Of a stretch of DNA of 9,702 bases, positions 1-7,066 are shown piece after piece. The notes beneath the pieces were generated by a model. The model was not told the origin of the DNA. It did no database searches and saw nothing but the letters and a program-made list of their open reading frames with translations. Numbering within the stretch: position 1 is the stretch's first letter; each line of letters starts with the position of its first letter. Source of the stretch: an uncultured Lachnospiraceae bacterium (lineage in GTDB: Bacteria; Bacillota; Clostridia; Lachnospirales; Lachnospiraceae); contig CALGGH010000009.1 of the NCBI GenBank assembly GCA_937916415.1, positions 1 to 9,702 on the forward strand, in the 5' to 3' direction. Both the position numbers and the translations under genes were made by a program.

Positions 1-365
1 TCTGCTTCTCGCCCTTCGTCACCGTCCACCCGTCGGCCTCGAGGGCGTCTATCTGTTCCTGCGTGAGGTTATAGAGCGTCTGGCTCTCGCTGGACCCGCT
101 GGCCGTCACGACCCAGTTCTCGCCGAGCGCCTCGAGGGCTTCCTTCTGCTCCTTCGTGAGTCCGCTCTGCGTCTGCTTCTCGCCCTTCGTCACCGTCCAC
201 CCGTCGGCCTCGAGGGCGTCTATCTGTTCCTGCGTGAGGTTATAGAGCGTCTGGCTCTCGCTGGACCCGCTGGCCGTCACGACCCAGTTCTCGCCGAGCG
301 CCTCGAGGGCCTCCTTCGTGAGTCCGCTCTGCGTCTGCTTCTCACCCTTCGTCACCGTCCACCCG
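1..365 (-). repeat. 171-bp tandem repeats within the surface-protein gene
   Basis: Three starts of the same unit are visible, at 1, 172 and 334. Copy 1-171 and copy 172-333 are identical apart from one in-frame 9-bp deletion in the second, near 310, which removes three codons. The third start (334-365) matches for 32 bp with a single difference, and then the DNA diverges abruptly although the protein remains similar. Each full unit encodes 57 residues, themselves two related halves of about 26 and 31 residues. The array may continue beyond position 1. Confidence 0.95.
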
Positions 366-1990
366 GTTTCCTCAAGTTCAGTTATTTTATCAACTGACAG
401 ATTGTACCATGTTTGGGTTGAACCGCTATTGTTTTTAGCATAATCAACAAGTTTCTGTGCCAGATCTGTAGTTACCTCAATAGTCTGATCATTGGAATCT
501 ACATATGTAACAACGCCTGTATCTGTATTCACGTTAAACGTAACATTCTCAATTCCCTCAAATGCCAGGTCGGTTATATCCTCACCATTCAGAGAGTATG
601 TAGTTTTAACGGATACACTTGCATTTTCCAGTGCCTTCGCGGCAACCTTATCAGCCAGTTCGCCCGTCAGGGTCTGAGTCTCCTTGGAGTCATCAACATA
701 GGTAATTACCATGGTGGGGTCTGCACCATTTACGCTCTCATAAGAGACATTAAACGTCTTGCCTGCCAGATCCTTCACGTTGATCAGGTCGGATGCCTGA
801 ATGGACGTGGAAGTGCCAGCGATGACGTAGTTCACGCTTGAAACGTCAGTATTGGCAACCACTGCCTTGTACTCTGCCGTAGTATTGTCAGTCAGTGCTG
901 TGCCATTCTTGTATACGGTCACGCTGGAGGTGCCATCTTCATTAACGGTCTTGGAGACGGTGTAGGTATTGTTGCCATCCACCTGCACGTCGGTTCCGTT
1001 GACGTAATACGACTTGGCTGCCGTCCGGGAGGCGTTGTTGACTATGTTGTAGAGCTCGCTGCCGGCCTCAACGGTGGTGGAATTGCCGCTTGCGTCGATC
1101 TTCGTGATCGTAGTCGTGCCGTTGTACGTGGACACCTTGAAGGAGTCACCCTCGTTCACGCCGCTGACCTCAGTGCCCTGGATAAGGGCAGTCGCGGTGA
1201 TCTCGCTGACCTCAACCGTAGTAGCCTTCACCACGTTGCCATGAGCGTCCTTGATTTCCGTCTCACCGGAGTTGCCGCTCATCTCATCGATGACCTGCTG
1301 CTCCTTGATCTGGTCCCCGACCTCCTTCCTGATGTCCTCGGCGGTCTGCCTGCTGTCGGTGGTCACGGTCACTTCCTGCGTGGTCGTGGTTTCAGATATC
1401 GGAGCCCAGGTGCCGTCGGTCGTGCCGGGCGTCTCATAGTGTCCCTCGGTGGTGGTCTCGGTATAGTTGGTCACCGTGGAAGTGATCTCGTTACCGTTGG
1501 CGTCCAGGATCGGATTACCCTTGCCGTCCACGAGCGTGGCTTCCTCGGCGGGGCCGTTCTTGACGATCGTCGACTGTGAGCTGTCGGCGACCTTGTCATA
1601 ATTGTCCTCGTTGTAATCAGTCGTCTCGGTGGTGACCGTGGTCGTGGACTCGAACGCATCGTTCGTGCCGGTCTCGGCATAGGTGGTCGTGGTCGTCGTG
1701 GTCACGTCACCGGCCGCATCCGTGGTCGTCTCGGTGGAGGAAGAAGTCTCGGTTCCGTAATCTCCGTCGGTGGCTTCCTCGGCTATGGTCTGAACTATGG
1801 CCTCACCGGTATTCTCGACGTCATCGGCCCCGGTATCCAGGTCACGCGAGATGTCATTCTCCTGCGGCAGATCAGCGCCGTCGCCCTCTGCTGCCTGTGC
1901 AGTGATGGCACTGCCGGCGAAGACGAATGCTCCCGTCATGAAGCAAAAGATACCTTCTCTGATACACTTGGGGATGTTTTTGGACTTCAT
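1..1990 (-). CDS. Secreted Thr-rich modular repeat protein, C-terminus beyond window
   Basis: The reading frame starts at ATG 1990-1988 and stays open to the window edge, giving 663 complete codons with no stop. The start is supported by AGGAGG at 2005-2000, 9 nt upstream. Residues 1-33 look like a Sec signal peptide: a basic start (MKSKNIPKCIREG), a hydrophobic core (IFCFMTGAFVFAGSAI) and an AQA-A cleavage site. There is no lipobox. Residues of about 35-240 are rich in Thr, Glu and Asp, including a run of seven Thr, which suggests an extended wall-spanning or stalk region. From about residue 275 the chain appears to be built of modules of about 55-65 residues. The last ones (from about residue 533) share LTxEQxxALEAxG and WTVT or WVVT motifs and are nearly identical. 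No enzyme motif is visible. It is probably a cell-surface or S-layer-like adhesin or stalk protein; the function is unknown, and any wall anchor would lie in the missing C-terminus. Confidence 0.85.
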   Translation of the reverse strand, partial: MKSKNIPKCIREGIFCFMTGAFVFAGSAITAQAAEGDGADLPQENDISRDLDTGADDVENTGEAIVQTIAEEATDGDYGTETSSSTETTTDAAGDVTTTTTTTYAETGTNDAFESTTTVTTETTDYNEDNYDKVADSSQSTIVKNGPAEEATLVDGKGNPILDANGNEITSTVTNYTETTTEGHYETPGTTDGTWAPISETTTTQEVTVTTDSRQTAEDIRKEVGDQIKEQQVIDEMSGNSGETEIKDAHGNVVKATTVEVSEITATALIQGTEVSGVNEGDSFKVSTYNGTTTITKIDASGNSTTVEAGSELYNIVNNASRTAAKSYYVNGTDVQVDGNNTYTVSKTVNEDGTSSVTVYKNGTALTDNTTAEYKAVVANTDVSSVNYVIAGTSTSIQASDLINVKDLAGKTFNVSYESVNGADPTMVITYVDDSKETQTLTGELADKVAAKALENASVSVKTTYSLNGEDITDLAFEGIENVTFNVNTDTGVVTYVDSNDQTIEVTTDLAQKLVDYAKNNSGSTQTWYNLSVDKITELEETGWTVTKGEKQTQSGLTKEALEALGENWVVTASGSSESQTLYNLTQEQIDALEADGWTVTKGEKQTQSGLTKEQKEALEALGENWVVTASGSSESQTLYNLTQEQIDALEADGWTVTKGEKQ

Positions 1991-1999
1991 GCTTTCCTT

Positions 2000-2005
2000 C
2001 CTCCT
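2000..2005 (-). promoter_or_regulatory. Ribosome binding site of the repeat-protein gene
   Basis: A perfect AGGAGG on the minus strand stands 9 nt before ATG 1990. It fixes the start codon of a gene that would otherwise be hard to place, because the frame is open-ended. Confidence 0.85.
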
Positions 2006-2147
2006 GTCAAAAACAATGTCTAAAGATCCATGGTCTGTTCAAATACTTCTTTTCCGAATCACCTTTTATCATAATAAAAAGTGCGAAGATTTACGAAATC
2101 GTTTAAGTAGACGAAAACAAAAAAATAAGCCTACATTAGATAAGACC

Positions 2148-2153
2148 ATTATA
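2148..2153 (-). promoter_or_regulatory. Candidate -10 box for the repeat-protein gene
   Basis: The minus strand reads TATAAT at 2153-2148, a perfect sigma-A -10 consensus, placed just after the mfd terminator. No good -35 stands at 17 bp: the hexamer there is AAACTT. A TTGGAC lies too close, at an 11-bp spacing. Transcription from here would give a leader of about 150 nt. A weaker alternative -10, TATGAT, lies at 2073-2068. Confidence 0.4.
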
Positions 2154-2193
2154 ACTTGAAAAAAGTCCAAAAGTTTATACATAAAATTACACG

Positions 2194-2229
2194 AAAAAAA
2201 TCCCCGATTTTGTTGACTTTGCGGGGATT
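2194..2229 (-). terminator. Rho-independent terminator downstream of mfd
   Basis: On the minus strand an 8-bp perfect stem, AATCCCCG pairing with CGGGGATT (2229-2222 and 2206-2199), encloses a 15-nt loop. The arm runs directly into a series of T residues (7 A on the plus strand, 2194-2200). The T tract is present only in the minus-strand sense, so it ends the mfd transcript, about 170 nt after the mfd stop codon. Confidence 0.85.
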
Positions 2230-2280
2230 GTTTGTTCGGTATACATAATCTTGCGGTTAGCGTAAACCTAAAGTACAAGT

Positions 2281-2389
2281 GGGCATGGAAGTGCATCCAT
2301 GCACTTCCGGACATGCCCAAAACTCATCCTTGATTTTGGCATGGAAGTGCATCCATGCACTTCCGGACATGCCCAAAACTCATCCTTGA
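2281..2389. repeat. Two tandem 52-bp copies of a long hairpin element
   Basis: Positions 2282-2333 and 2338-2389 are identical over 52 bp, with a period of 56. Each copy begins with an inverted repeat. In copy one, GGAAGTGCAT (2287-2296) pairs perfectly with ATGCACTTCC (2299-2308) around a 2-nt loop. An outer GGGCAT/ATGCCC stem (2281-2286 with 2313-2318) is offset by a 4-nt bulge. Copy two keeps everything except the outermost G-C pair. Each hairpin is followed by the same 15-nt tail. Neither strand has a T tract after the stem, so these are not canonical terminators. They lie in the 3' untranslated part of the mfd transcript. Confidence 0.9.
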
Positions 2390-2392
2390 CCT

Positions 2393-2410
2393 CCGTCACG
2401 TTCATGACGG
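2393..2410. other. Small stem over the mfd stop codon
   Basis: CCGTCA (2393-2398) pairs with TGACGG (2405-2410) around a 6-nt loop that contains the mfd stop codon. It has no T tract. It is short and may be incidental. Confidence 0.3.
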
Positions 2411-5400
2411 GCACAGCGGGGCGAAAGCTTTGCGGATGAGATACTCCGTTTTTTCCAGCAGTTTAGCTGACTCGAGTTCAACCAGCGATTCCGTCACGTA
2501 TCTATAGTTAAACTCCGGCGTCCCCTTGGGCGAAAAAGTCAGATCCCCCCGGCATGCGGCGAGTGCCTCAGGGATTCCCTCGACCCTGATCGGAGCGTCG
2601 CCCCGCATGACGACGCGGATGCGGCCGGTGCCTCCCTTGATCTTGGACACGCCCAGCTTATGGGCATCGGACTTGATGAGTGCGATCCTGAGCAGGTTGT
2701 CGGCGCATGCAGGCACCGAGCCAAACCTGTCCTTCAGTTCATCCTGCATGTCCCTATATTCGTCTGGCGAGCTGATCGTGGCGATGCGCTTATAGATGTC
2801 CAGCTTCTGCATTTCGTTCATTATGTAGTCATCGGGGATGTAGGCATCCACGTCGAGATCCACCTGCGTCTCATAGTCGGGGATCACTTCCTCGCCCTTG
2901 CGGGTGCGTACGGCCTCGGCCAGCAGCTTGCAGTACATGTCATACCCGACCGACTGCATGTGGCCGGACTGTCTGCTGCCAAGCAGGTTGCCGGCACCCC
3001 GGATCTCCAGGTCACGCATGGCTATGCGGTATCCGCTGCCGAAATCCGTGAATTCACGGATGGCCTCAAGCCTTTTTTCGGCCACTTCCTTGAGCATCTT
3101 GTCCCTGCGGTACATCAGGAACGCATATGAGGTCCTGTTGGACCTGCCCACGCGGCCTCTGAGCTGATAGAGCTGCGCGAGTCCCAGCCTGTCGGAGTCA
3201 TGTACTATCATCGTGTTGACGTTCGGTATGTCCATGCCGGTCTCAATGATGGTGGTGGATACCAGCACGTCGACGTCTCCCGCCACGAAGTCATACATGA
3301 TGCGCTCCAGCTCATGCTCCTGCATGCGTCCATGAGCATACTCGCACCTGGCTTCGGGCACGAGGCTGCGGATCGAGGCGGTAACGTCTTCTATATTATT
3401 AATGACATTATGTACGTAATATACCTGACCTCCACGGGACAGTTCCCGGACGATGGCCTCGCGAACCAGCTCCTCATTGTATTCGCAGACGAAGGTCTGA
3501 ATGGGGCGCCTTTCCTCCGGCGGCTCCTCCAGCAGGCTCATGTCCCTGATGCCGATGAGCGACATGTGCATGGTCCTGGGGATCGGCGTCGCGGTCAGCG
3601 TCAGCACGTCCACGGTCTCCTTGAGTTTTTTGATCGTTTCCTTGTGCCTGACGCCGAAGCGCTGTTCCTCATCTATGATCAGCAGCCCCAGGTTCTTGAA
3701 CTGCACGTCCTTGGACAGGACCCTGTGGGTCCCTATGACAACGTCGACCATGCCGTTTTTTAGGCCGGCGATCACTTTTTTCTGCTCAGACGCCGTCCTG
3801 AATCGGCTTAGAAGTTCCACTTTGACGGGAAAATCCTTCATCCTCTGCGTAAAGGTCGTGTAATGCTGCTGCGCCAGTATCGTGGTGGGCACCAGGTAGA
3901 CGACCTGCCTGCCCTCCTGCACCGCCTTGAAGGCGGCACGTATCGCGATCTCGGTCTTGCCGAAGCCCACGTCGCCGCATATCAGCCGATCCATGATGCG
4001 GGTGGATTCCATGTCGGCCTTGACGGCCTCAATGGCACGCAGCTGATCCTCCGTCTCCTCATAAGGAAACATCTCCTCGAACTCACGCTGCCACACCGTA
4101 TCGGCACCGTATACGTATCCCTGCAGGCTCTGCCTGGCCGCATACAGCTTCACCAGGTCGTCCGCGATCACGTCCACGGCCTCGCGGACCTTGGCTGTGG
4201 TCTTTTCCCATTCCTTGGTGCCCAGCTTGTTCAGTTTGGGAGCATGATCGCTGCCGGACGCGTATTTCTGGATCACGTCCAGTCCATTGGCTGAGACGTA
4301 GAGATTTCCGCCGTCGCGGTATGATATCTTGACGTAGTCCTTGACCACGTGATCGACCTCTACCTGCTCTATGCCCTGATATATGCCGAGGCCATGCGTC
4401 TCGTGCACCACGTAGTCGCCCACCTTCAGCTCGGCGAAATCCCTGACGGCCTTGGACGGATCGATGAGAGACTTGCGGTGCTTCTTTTTGACGGCTCCGC
4501 CGAAAATGTCAGACTCCGAGATGACGCAAAACCCGGCATCGGGATATTCGAAACCACGGCGCACGTGCCCGTAGAAGCACTCCACCTCTCCGGGCTGAAC
4601 CACGCGAGACGCATCCTCGCTGTACAGTGCGGTCAGGCCTTCGGCGCTTAGGTCGGATGCCAGCCTCCTTGCCCTCGTGCGCGACGGGGATATCAGGATC
4701 ACCCTGTATTTTGACTTGTGATACTTCTTCAGGTCGGCAACCAGTGCGTCGAAGCTGTTGTTGTACGAGGTCATGCTCTTGGCCCGGGCGTCATGCTCAG
4801 AGATGGGCTTGAAGTACGGATTGGTGCAGGTGACGGTCCCCAGCAGTGCCAGGTGACGATCCTCCAGCAGCGCCGCACATTTGGCATTGTCGATGATCAG
4901 GTCTGCCTGACCGGGCAGGATGTAACCCTTTTCCAGGCGATGGGCCATGCTCTGCATGAACTCCTCCTCGGTAGCCGAGGCATGCTCGGCGCAGTGTACC
5001 GGTTCATCTATGAATACGGCCGTCTGATCCGCGTCAAAATACGAAATGATCGAATCCACCCGGTCATAAAAATATCCCATGTAGCCCTCCAGGTTCACGC
5101 TGTCCCTGGACATGCCCAGCTCCAGCAGCTGCTCCGAGAGCTCTGCCACGCGGTCACGAATCCGGGCTGCCTCCTCGGTCCTAAACTGTGCCCTCAGGGT
5201 CTCGGAATACTCAGCCGCCTCTCCGGATATCTTAGACAGGCCTGCCCTCAGCTCCGAATCGCTTAAGATGAGTTCGCTGGCAGGATAAACGGACACGCGG
5301 TCCAGCTTGATTATGGATCTCTGCGACTCCACGTCGAAGCTGCGGATCGAGTCCACGTCATCGCCCCACAGTTCGATGCGGCAGGGGCTGTCCTCAGTGA

Positions 5401-5947
5401 TGTCAAACACGTCGAGTATGCCGCCGTGAACGGCGAACTCACCCGGATTCTCGACCATCTCCCTTTTTTCATATCCTATCGTGACCAGCTTCGTGCTGAT
5501 CTCGCGCAGGTCCACCGAATCCCCGTTTTCGATCCGTATGACTCCGTTTTTGAGTATCTTAGGATCGGCGCAGGGCATCATTAGTGCGCTCCAGGTCGTG
5601 ATGACGGTCAGCGGCCTAGACGTCATCAGCCTCCTGAATACCTGCAGGCGCTGCCTTTCTATCTGATTGCTGCTGACGTCAGCCTCGTAGAAGATCATGT
5701 CCTTGGCCGGGAACACGTACGCATCCCTGTCGTAGAGCAGGCTGTCCTCATATATCTCGCGGCATCGGGCTTCTGAATACGTGATGATGAGACGCGTGCG
5801 GTAGCCCTCGCTCAGCGCATATATCACGTTGACCTTCTGCGAATCGGTGCACCCCGTAACGGCCAATGCCCCGGCGCGTCTCGCCAGGGTGGTCTGCATT
5901 TCCTTATATTCGGGATTCTCCCTCAGGGGAGCAAATAGGGATTTCAC
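2402..5947 (-). CDS. mfd: Transcription-repair coupling factor Mfd
   Basis: Mfd is a DNA translocase that removes RNA polymerase stalled at DNA lesions and recruits UvrA for nucleotide excision repair. At 1181 residues it is full length for the family. A UvrB-like N-terminal part occupies about residues 1-350 (including GGILDVFD). A CarD-like RNA-polymerase-interacting domain begins near 507 with KVGDYVVHETHGLGIYQG. The superfamily 2 helicase core follows: Walker A GDVGFGKTE near 658, the DEEQ box (IIDEEQRFG) near 758, TLTATPIPRTM near 785 and QLRGRVGR near 930. A C-terminal TRCF domain follows at about 1015-1120. All motifs are intact. The start is GTG at 5947, chosen because MKSLFAPLREN matches the usual Mfd N-terminus. 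GGAGG stands only 4 nt before it, which is a short spacing. It follows pth by 57 bp and is probably co-transcribed with it. Confidence 0.97.
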   Translation of the reverse strand: MKSLFAPLRENPEYKEMQTTLARRAGALAVTGCTDSQKVNVIYALSEGYRTRLIITYSEARCREIYEDSLLYDRDAYVFPAKDMIFYEADVSSNQIERQRLQVFRRLMTSRPLTVITTWSALMMPCADPKILKNGVIRIENGDSVDLREISTKLVTIGYEKREMVENPGEFAVHGGILDVFDITEDSPCRIELWGDDVDSIRSFDVESQRSIIKLDRVSVYPASELILSDSELRAGLSKISGEAAEYSETLRAQFRTEEAARIRDRVAELSEQLLELGMSRDSVNLEGYMGYFYDRVDSIISYFDADQTAVFIDEPVHCAEHASATEEEFMQSMAHRLEKGYILPGQADLIIDNAKCAALLEDRHLALLGTVTCTNPYFKPISEHDARAKSMTSYNNSFDALVADLKKYHKSKYRVILISPSRTRARRLASDLSAEGLTALYSEDASRVVQPGEVECFYGHVRRGFEYPDAGFCVISESDIFGGAVKKKHRKSLIDPSKAVRDFAELKVGDYVVHETHGLGIYQGIEQVEVDHVVKDYVKISYRDGGNLYVSANGLDVIQKYASGSDHAPKLNKLGTKEWEKTTAKVREAVDVIADDLVKLYAARQSLQGYVYGADTVWQREFEEMFPYEETEDQLRAIEAVKADMESTRIMDRLICGDVGFGKTEIAIRAAFKAVQEGRQVVYLVPTTILAQQHYTTFTQRMKDFPVKVELLSRFRTASEQKKVIAGLKNGMVDVVIGTHRVLSKDVQFKNLGLLIIDEEQRFGVRHKETIKKLKETVDVLTLTATPIPRTMHMSLIGIRDMSLLEEPPEERRPIQTFVCEYNEELVREAIVRELSRGGQVYYVHNVINNIEDVTASIRSLVPEARCEYAHGRMQEHELERIMYDFVAGDVDVLVSTTIIETGMDIPNVNTMIVHDSDRLGLAQLYQLRGRVGRSNRTSYAFLMYRRDKMLKEVAEKRLEAIREFTDFGSGYRIAMRDLEIRGAGNLLGSRQSGHMQSVGYDMYCKLLAEAVRTRKGEEVIPDYETQVDLDVDAYIPDDYIMNEMQKLDIYKRIATISSPDEYRDMQDELKDRFGSVPACADNLLRIALIKSDAHKLGVSKIKGGTGRIRVVMRGDAPIRVEGIPEALAACRGDLTFSPKGTPEFNYRYVTESLVELESAKLLEKTEYLIRKAFAPLCPS

Positions 5948-6004
5948 TCTACCTCCGTTTACGGATGCGGCGTGTGCCTGATCACGTGCGGCAGCACGCT
6001 CCCG

Positions 6005-6568
6005 TCAGCAATTGTATTTGTTGATGGCCTTTTCCAGGCCGTCAACCATGATGGACACGGCGGCACTGGCTGCCCTGTCCTGCATTTCCTTCAGCACCCT
6101 GGCATCCTCTCCGGTTATGCGTCCAAGCACGTGCTCCACCAGATCCTCTCCGGGCTCACGGTCTCCCACGCCGATCTTGATGCGGGTAAATCCGTCGGTC
6201 CCGGTCCTTTCGATGATGCTCTTTAATCCATTATGCCCGCCGGCCGATCCGCTCCCGCGGGTGCGCAGCCTGCCGACGTTCATCGATATGTCGTCGGATA
6301 TCACGATCAGCCGTGACTCAACCTCCACGCGGTAGTGCCTGCAGAGCGGAGCTATGCTCTCGCCCGAACAGTTCATGTAGGTCTGGGGCTTCAGGAGTAT
6401 GACCTTCTCGCCCTCGATCACGCCCTTGCCGTACAGACCTCTGAACATGCGGCGTCTCAGGGGTATGCCGTACCTGTCCGACAGGATGTCTATCACGTCG
6501 AATCCGGCATTGTGTCTGGTATGTTCATATTTTTTGCCCGGATTGCCCAGGCCTGCTATCACGTACAT
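6005..6568 (-). CDS. pth: Peptidyl-tRNA hydrolase
   Basis: This enzyme cleaves peptidyl-tRNA released by stalled ribosomes, recycling the tRNA, and is essential in bacteria. Family signatures are clear: MYVIAGLGNPGKKYEHTRHN at the N-terminus, carrying the active-site Asn9 and His19, then TYMNCSGES, DD at 92-93, and GSAGGHNGLKSI. I chose ATG 6568 (187 residues) because family members start directly at this M-x-x-I-x-G-L-G-N-P-G strand, and this numbering puts the catalytic Asp at about 93, as in E. coli Pth. An in-frame ATG at 6592 would add eight residues (MALTGPKN). Neither start has a strong ribosome binding site. It lies 57 bp before mfd and downstream of a probable spoVG terminator, so it may rely on its own undetected promoter or on read-through. 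Confidence 0.95.
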   Translation of the reverse strand: MYVIAGLGNPGKKYEHTRHNAGFDVIDILSDRYGIPLRRRMFRGLYGKGVIEGEKVILLKPQTYMNCSGESIAPLCRHYRVEVESRLIVISDDISMNVGRLRTRGSGSAGGHNGLKSIIERTGTDGFTRIKIGVGDREPGEDLVEHVLGRITGEDARVLKEMQDRAASAAVSIMVDGLEKAINKYNC

Positions 6569-6638
6569 ATTCTTTGGTCCCGTCAAAGCCATTCGTGCAA
6601 GCGCGACGCACGCTTGACGGACTTATCGCACAAAACGA

Positions 6639-6666
6639 ACCCGGACACGATCTCTCATGTCCGGGT
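6639..6666 (-). terminator. Probable intrinsic terminator after spoVG
   Basis: A 9-bp perfect stem, ACCCGGACA with TGTCCGGGT, encloses a 10-nt loop 25 nt after the spoVG stop codon. On the minus strand it is followed by TTCGTTTTG, a T-rich but interrupted tract, so termination may be partial and allow read-through into pth. The plus-strand side is not followed by T residues. Confidence 0.7.
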
Positions 6667-6690
6667 CATAATTCTAAGATCGTTATCTTA

Positions 6691-6960
6691 TCAGTTAGCC
6701 GGTTCATCCGGAGCCTTTTCATAGGCTTCAAGAATCAGGGACTGCAGGCGAGCCCTGGTGTCCGAATTAATCGGATGAGCTATGTCCCTAAACTCACCAT
6801 TGGCCCCTTTTTTGCTGGGCATTGCTATGAACAGGCCTCTCTCGCCCTCGATGACCTTGATGTCATGAATGACCAGTTCATCATCAATGGTGATTGAAAC
6901 AACCGCCCTCATCTTGCCTTCGGCATCCACTTTTCTCACTCTCACATCTGTAATTGTCAT
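6691..6960 (-). CDS. spoVG: SpoVG family regulator
   Basis: SpoVG is a small nucleic-acid-binding regulator, first found through a late sporulation defect in Bacillus and now known as a broad regulator of surface, cell-division and virulence genes in several Firmicutes. The 89-residue product has the family pattern: MTITDVRVRKV at the start, then GKMRAVVSITIDDELVIHDI, the IAMPSKK segment, FRDIAHPI and RARLQ. It is slightly shorter than the Bacillus protein (97 residues) because of a short acidic tail. The start at 6960 is preferred over an in-frame ATG at 6987 because AAGGAG stands 8 nt before it and the family begins at this MTITDV. It sits 106 bp after glgD with no terminator between, so read-through from glgCD is likely. 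Its presence does not prove that the organism forms spores. Confidence 0.95.
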   Translation of the reverse strand: MTITDVRVRKVDAEGKMRAVVSITIDDELVIHDIKVIEGERGLFIAMPSKKGANGEFRDIAHPINSDTRARLQSLILEAYEKAPDEPAN

Positions 6961-7066
6961 ATTTCCTTCTCCTTGTAAGATCAGCACGGATCTCCGCTAT
7001 CCATGCCTTTTTGCTTACGAACCATGGTCTCTCGTCCCGCAGGCCCGCAACGCCCCGTCATACGAA
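6961..7066 (-). other. glgD-spoVG intergenic spacer
   Basis: The 106-bp gap holds the spoVG ribosome binding site (AAGGAG, 6974-6969) and, just before it, a small 5-bp stem, AGATC/GATCT, with a 6-nt loop (6978-6993). A GC-rich stretch near 7035-7055 has no T tract and is not a convincing terminator. I cannot see a clear sigma-A promoter. Confidence 0.5.

Larger units (their letters stand above)
1991..2193 (-). other. Intergenic leader region of the repeat-protein gene
   Basis: This AT-rich 203-bp stretch lies between the terminator downstream of mfd and the start of the repeat-protein gene. Apart from the candidate promoter and the ribosome binding site, it holds two small stems on the transcribed strand. 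One has five pairs with a 3-nt loop at 2088-2100. The other is made only of A-U pairs, six pairs with a 4-nt loop, at 2064-2079. I see no short gene with a credible ribosome binding site and no recognisable riboswitch core. Confidence 0.5.

Noticed and set aside
1..365. Tandem repeat as an insertion sequence or integron array
   Set aside because: The repeats are in frame within one open reading frame and encode a periodic protein. There are no terminal inverted repeats or recombinase genes.
1241..1579. Plus-strand open frame of 112 codons opposite the repeat-protein gene
   Set aside because: It lies wholly antisense to a continuous minus-strand gene that has a signal peptide and a strong ribosome binding site. 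Its own product is low-complexity with no family resemblance.
1797..2159. Plus-strand open frame of 120 codons over the start of the repeat-protein gene
   Set aside because: Most of it is antisense to the signal peptide and upstream promoter region, and it shows no protein-family features.
2069..2320. Minus-strand open frame of 83 codons between mfd and the repeat-protein gene
   Set aside because: It crosses the intrinsic terminator and part of the hairpin repeat and has no recognisable family. It is Phe- and Leu-rich, as expected from AT-rich noncoding DNA.
2281..2389. Possible CRISPR array or terminator pair
   Set aside because: There are only two copies with a 4-bp gap and no spacers, and neither hairpin is followed by a T tract.
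2660..5266. Several long plus-strand open frames opposite mfd (for example 3200-3763 and 4718-5266)
   Set aside because: They are the usual antisense shadows of a GC-rich gene. The minus-strand Mfd motifs run intact through all of them.
5948..6004. Terminator between pth and mfd
   Set aside because: Only a short CGTGC/GCACG stem with a 4-nt loop is present, with no T tract. Co-transcription is more likely.
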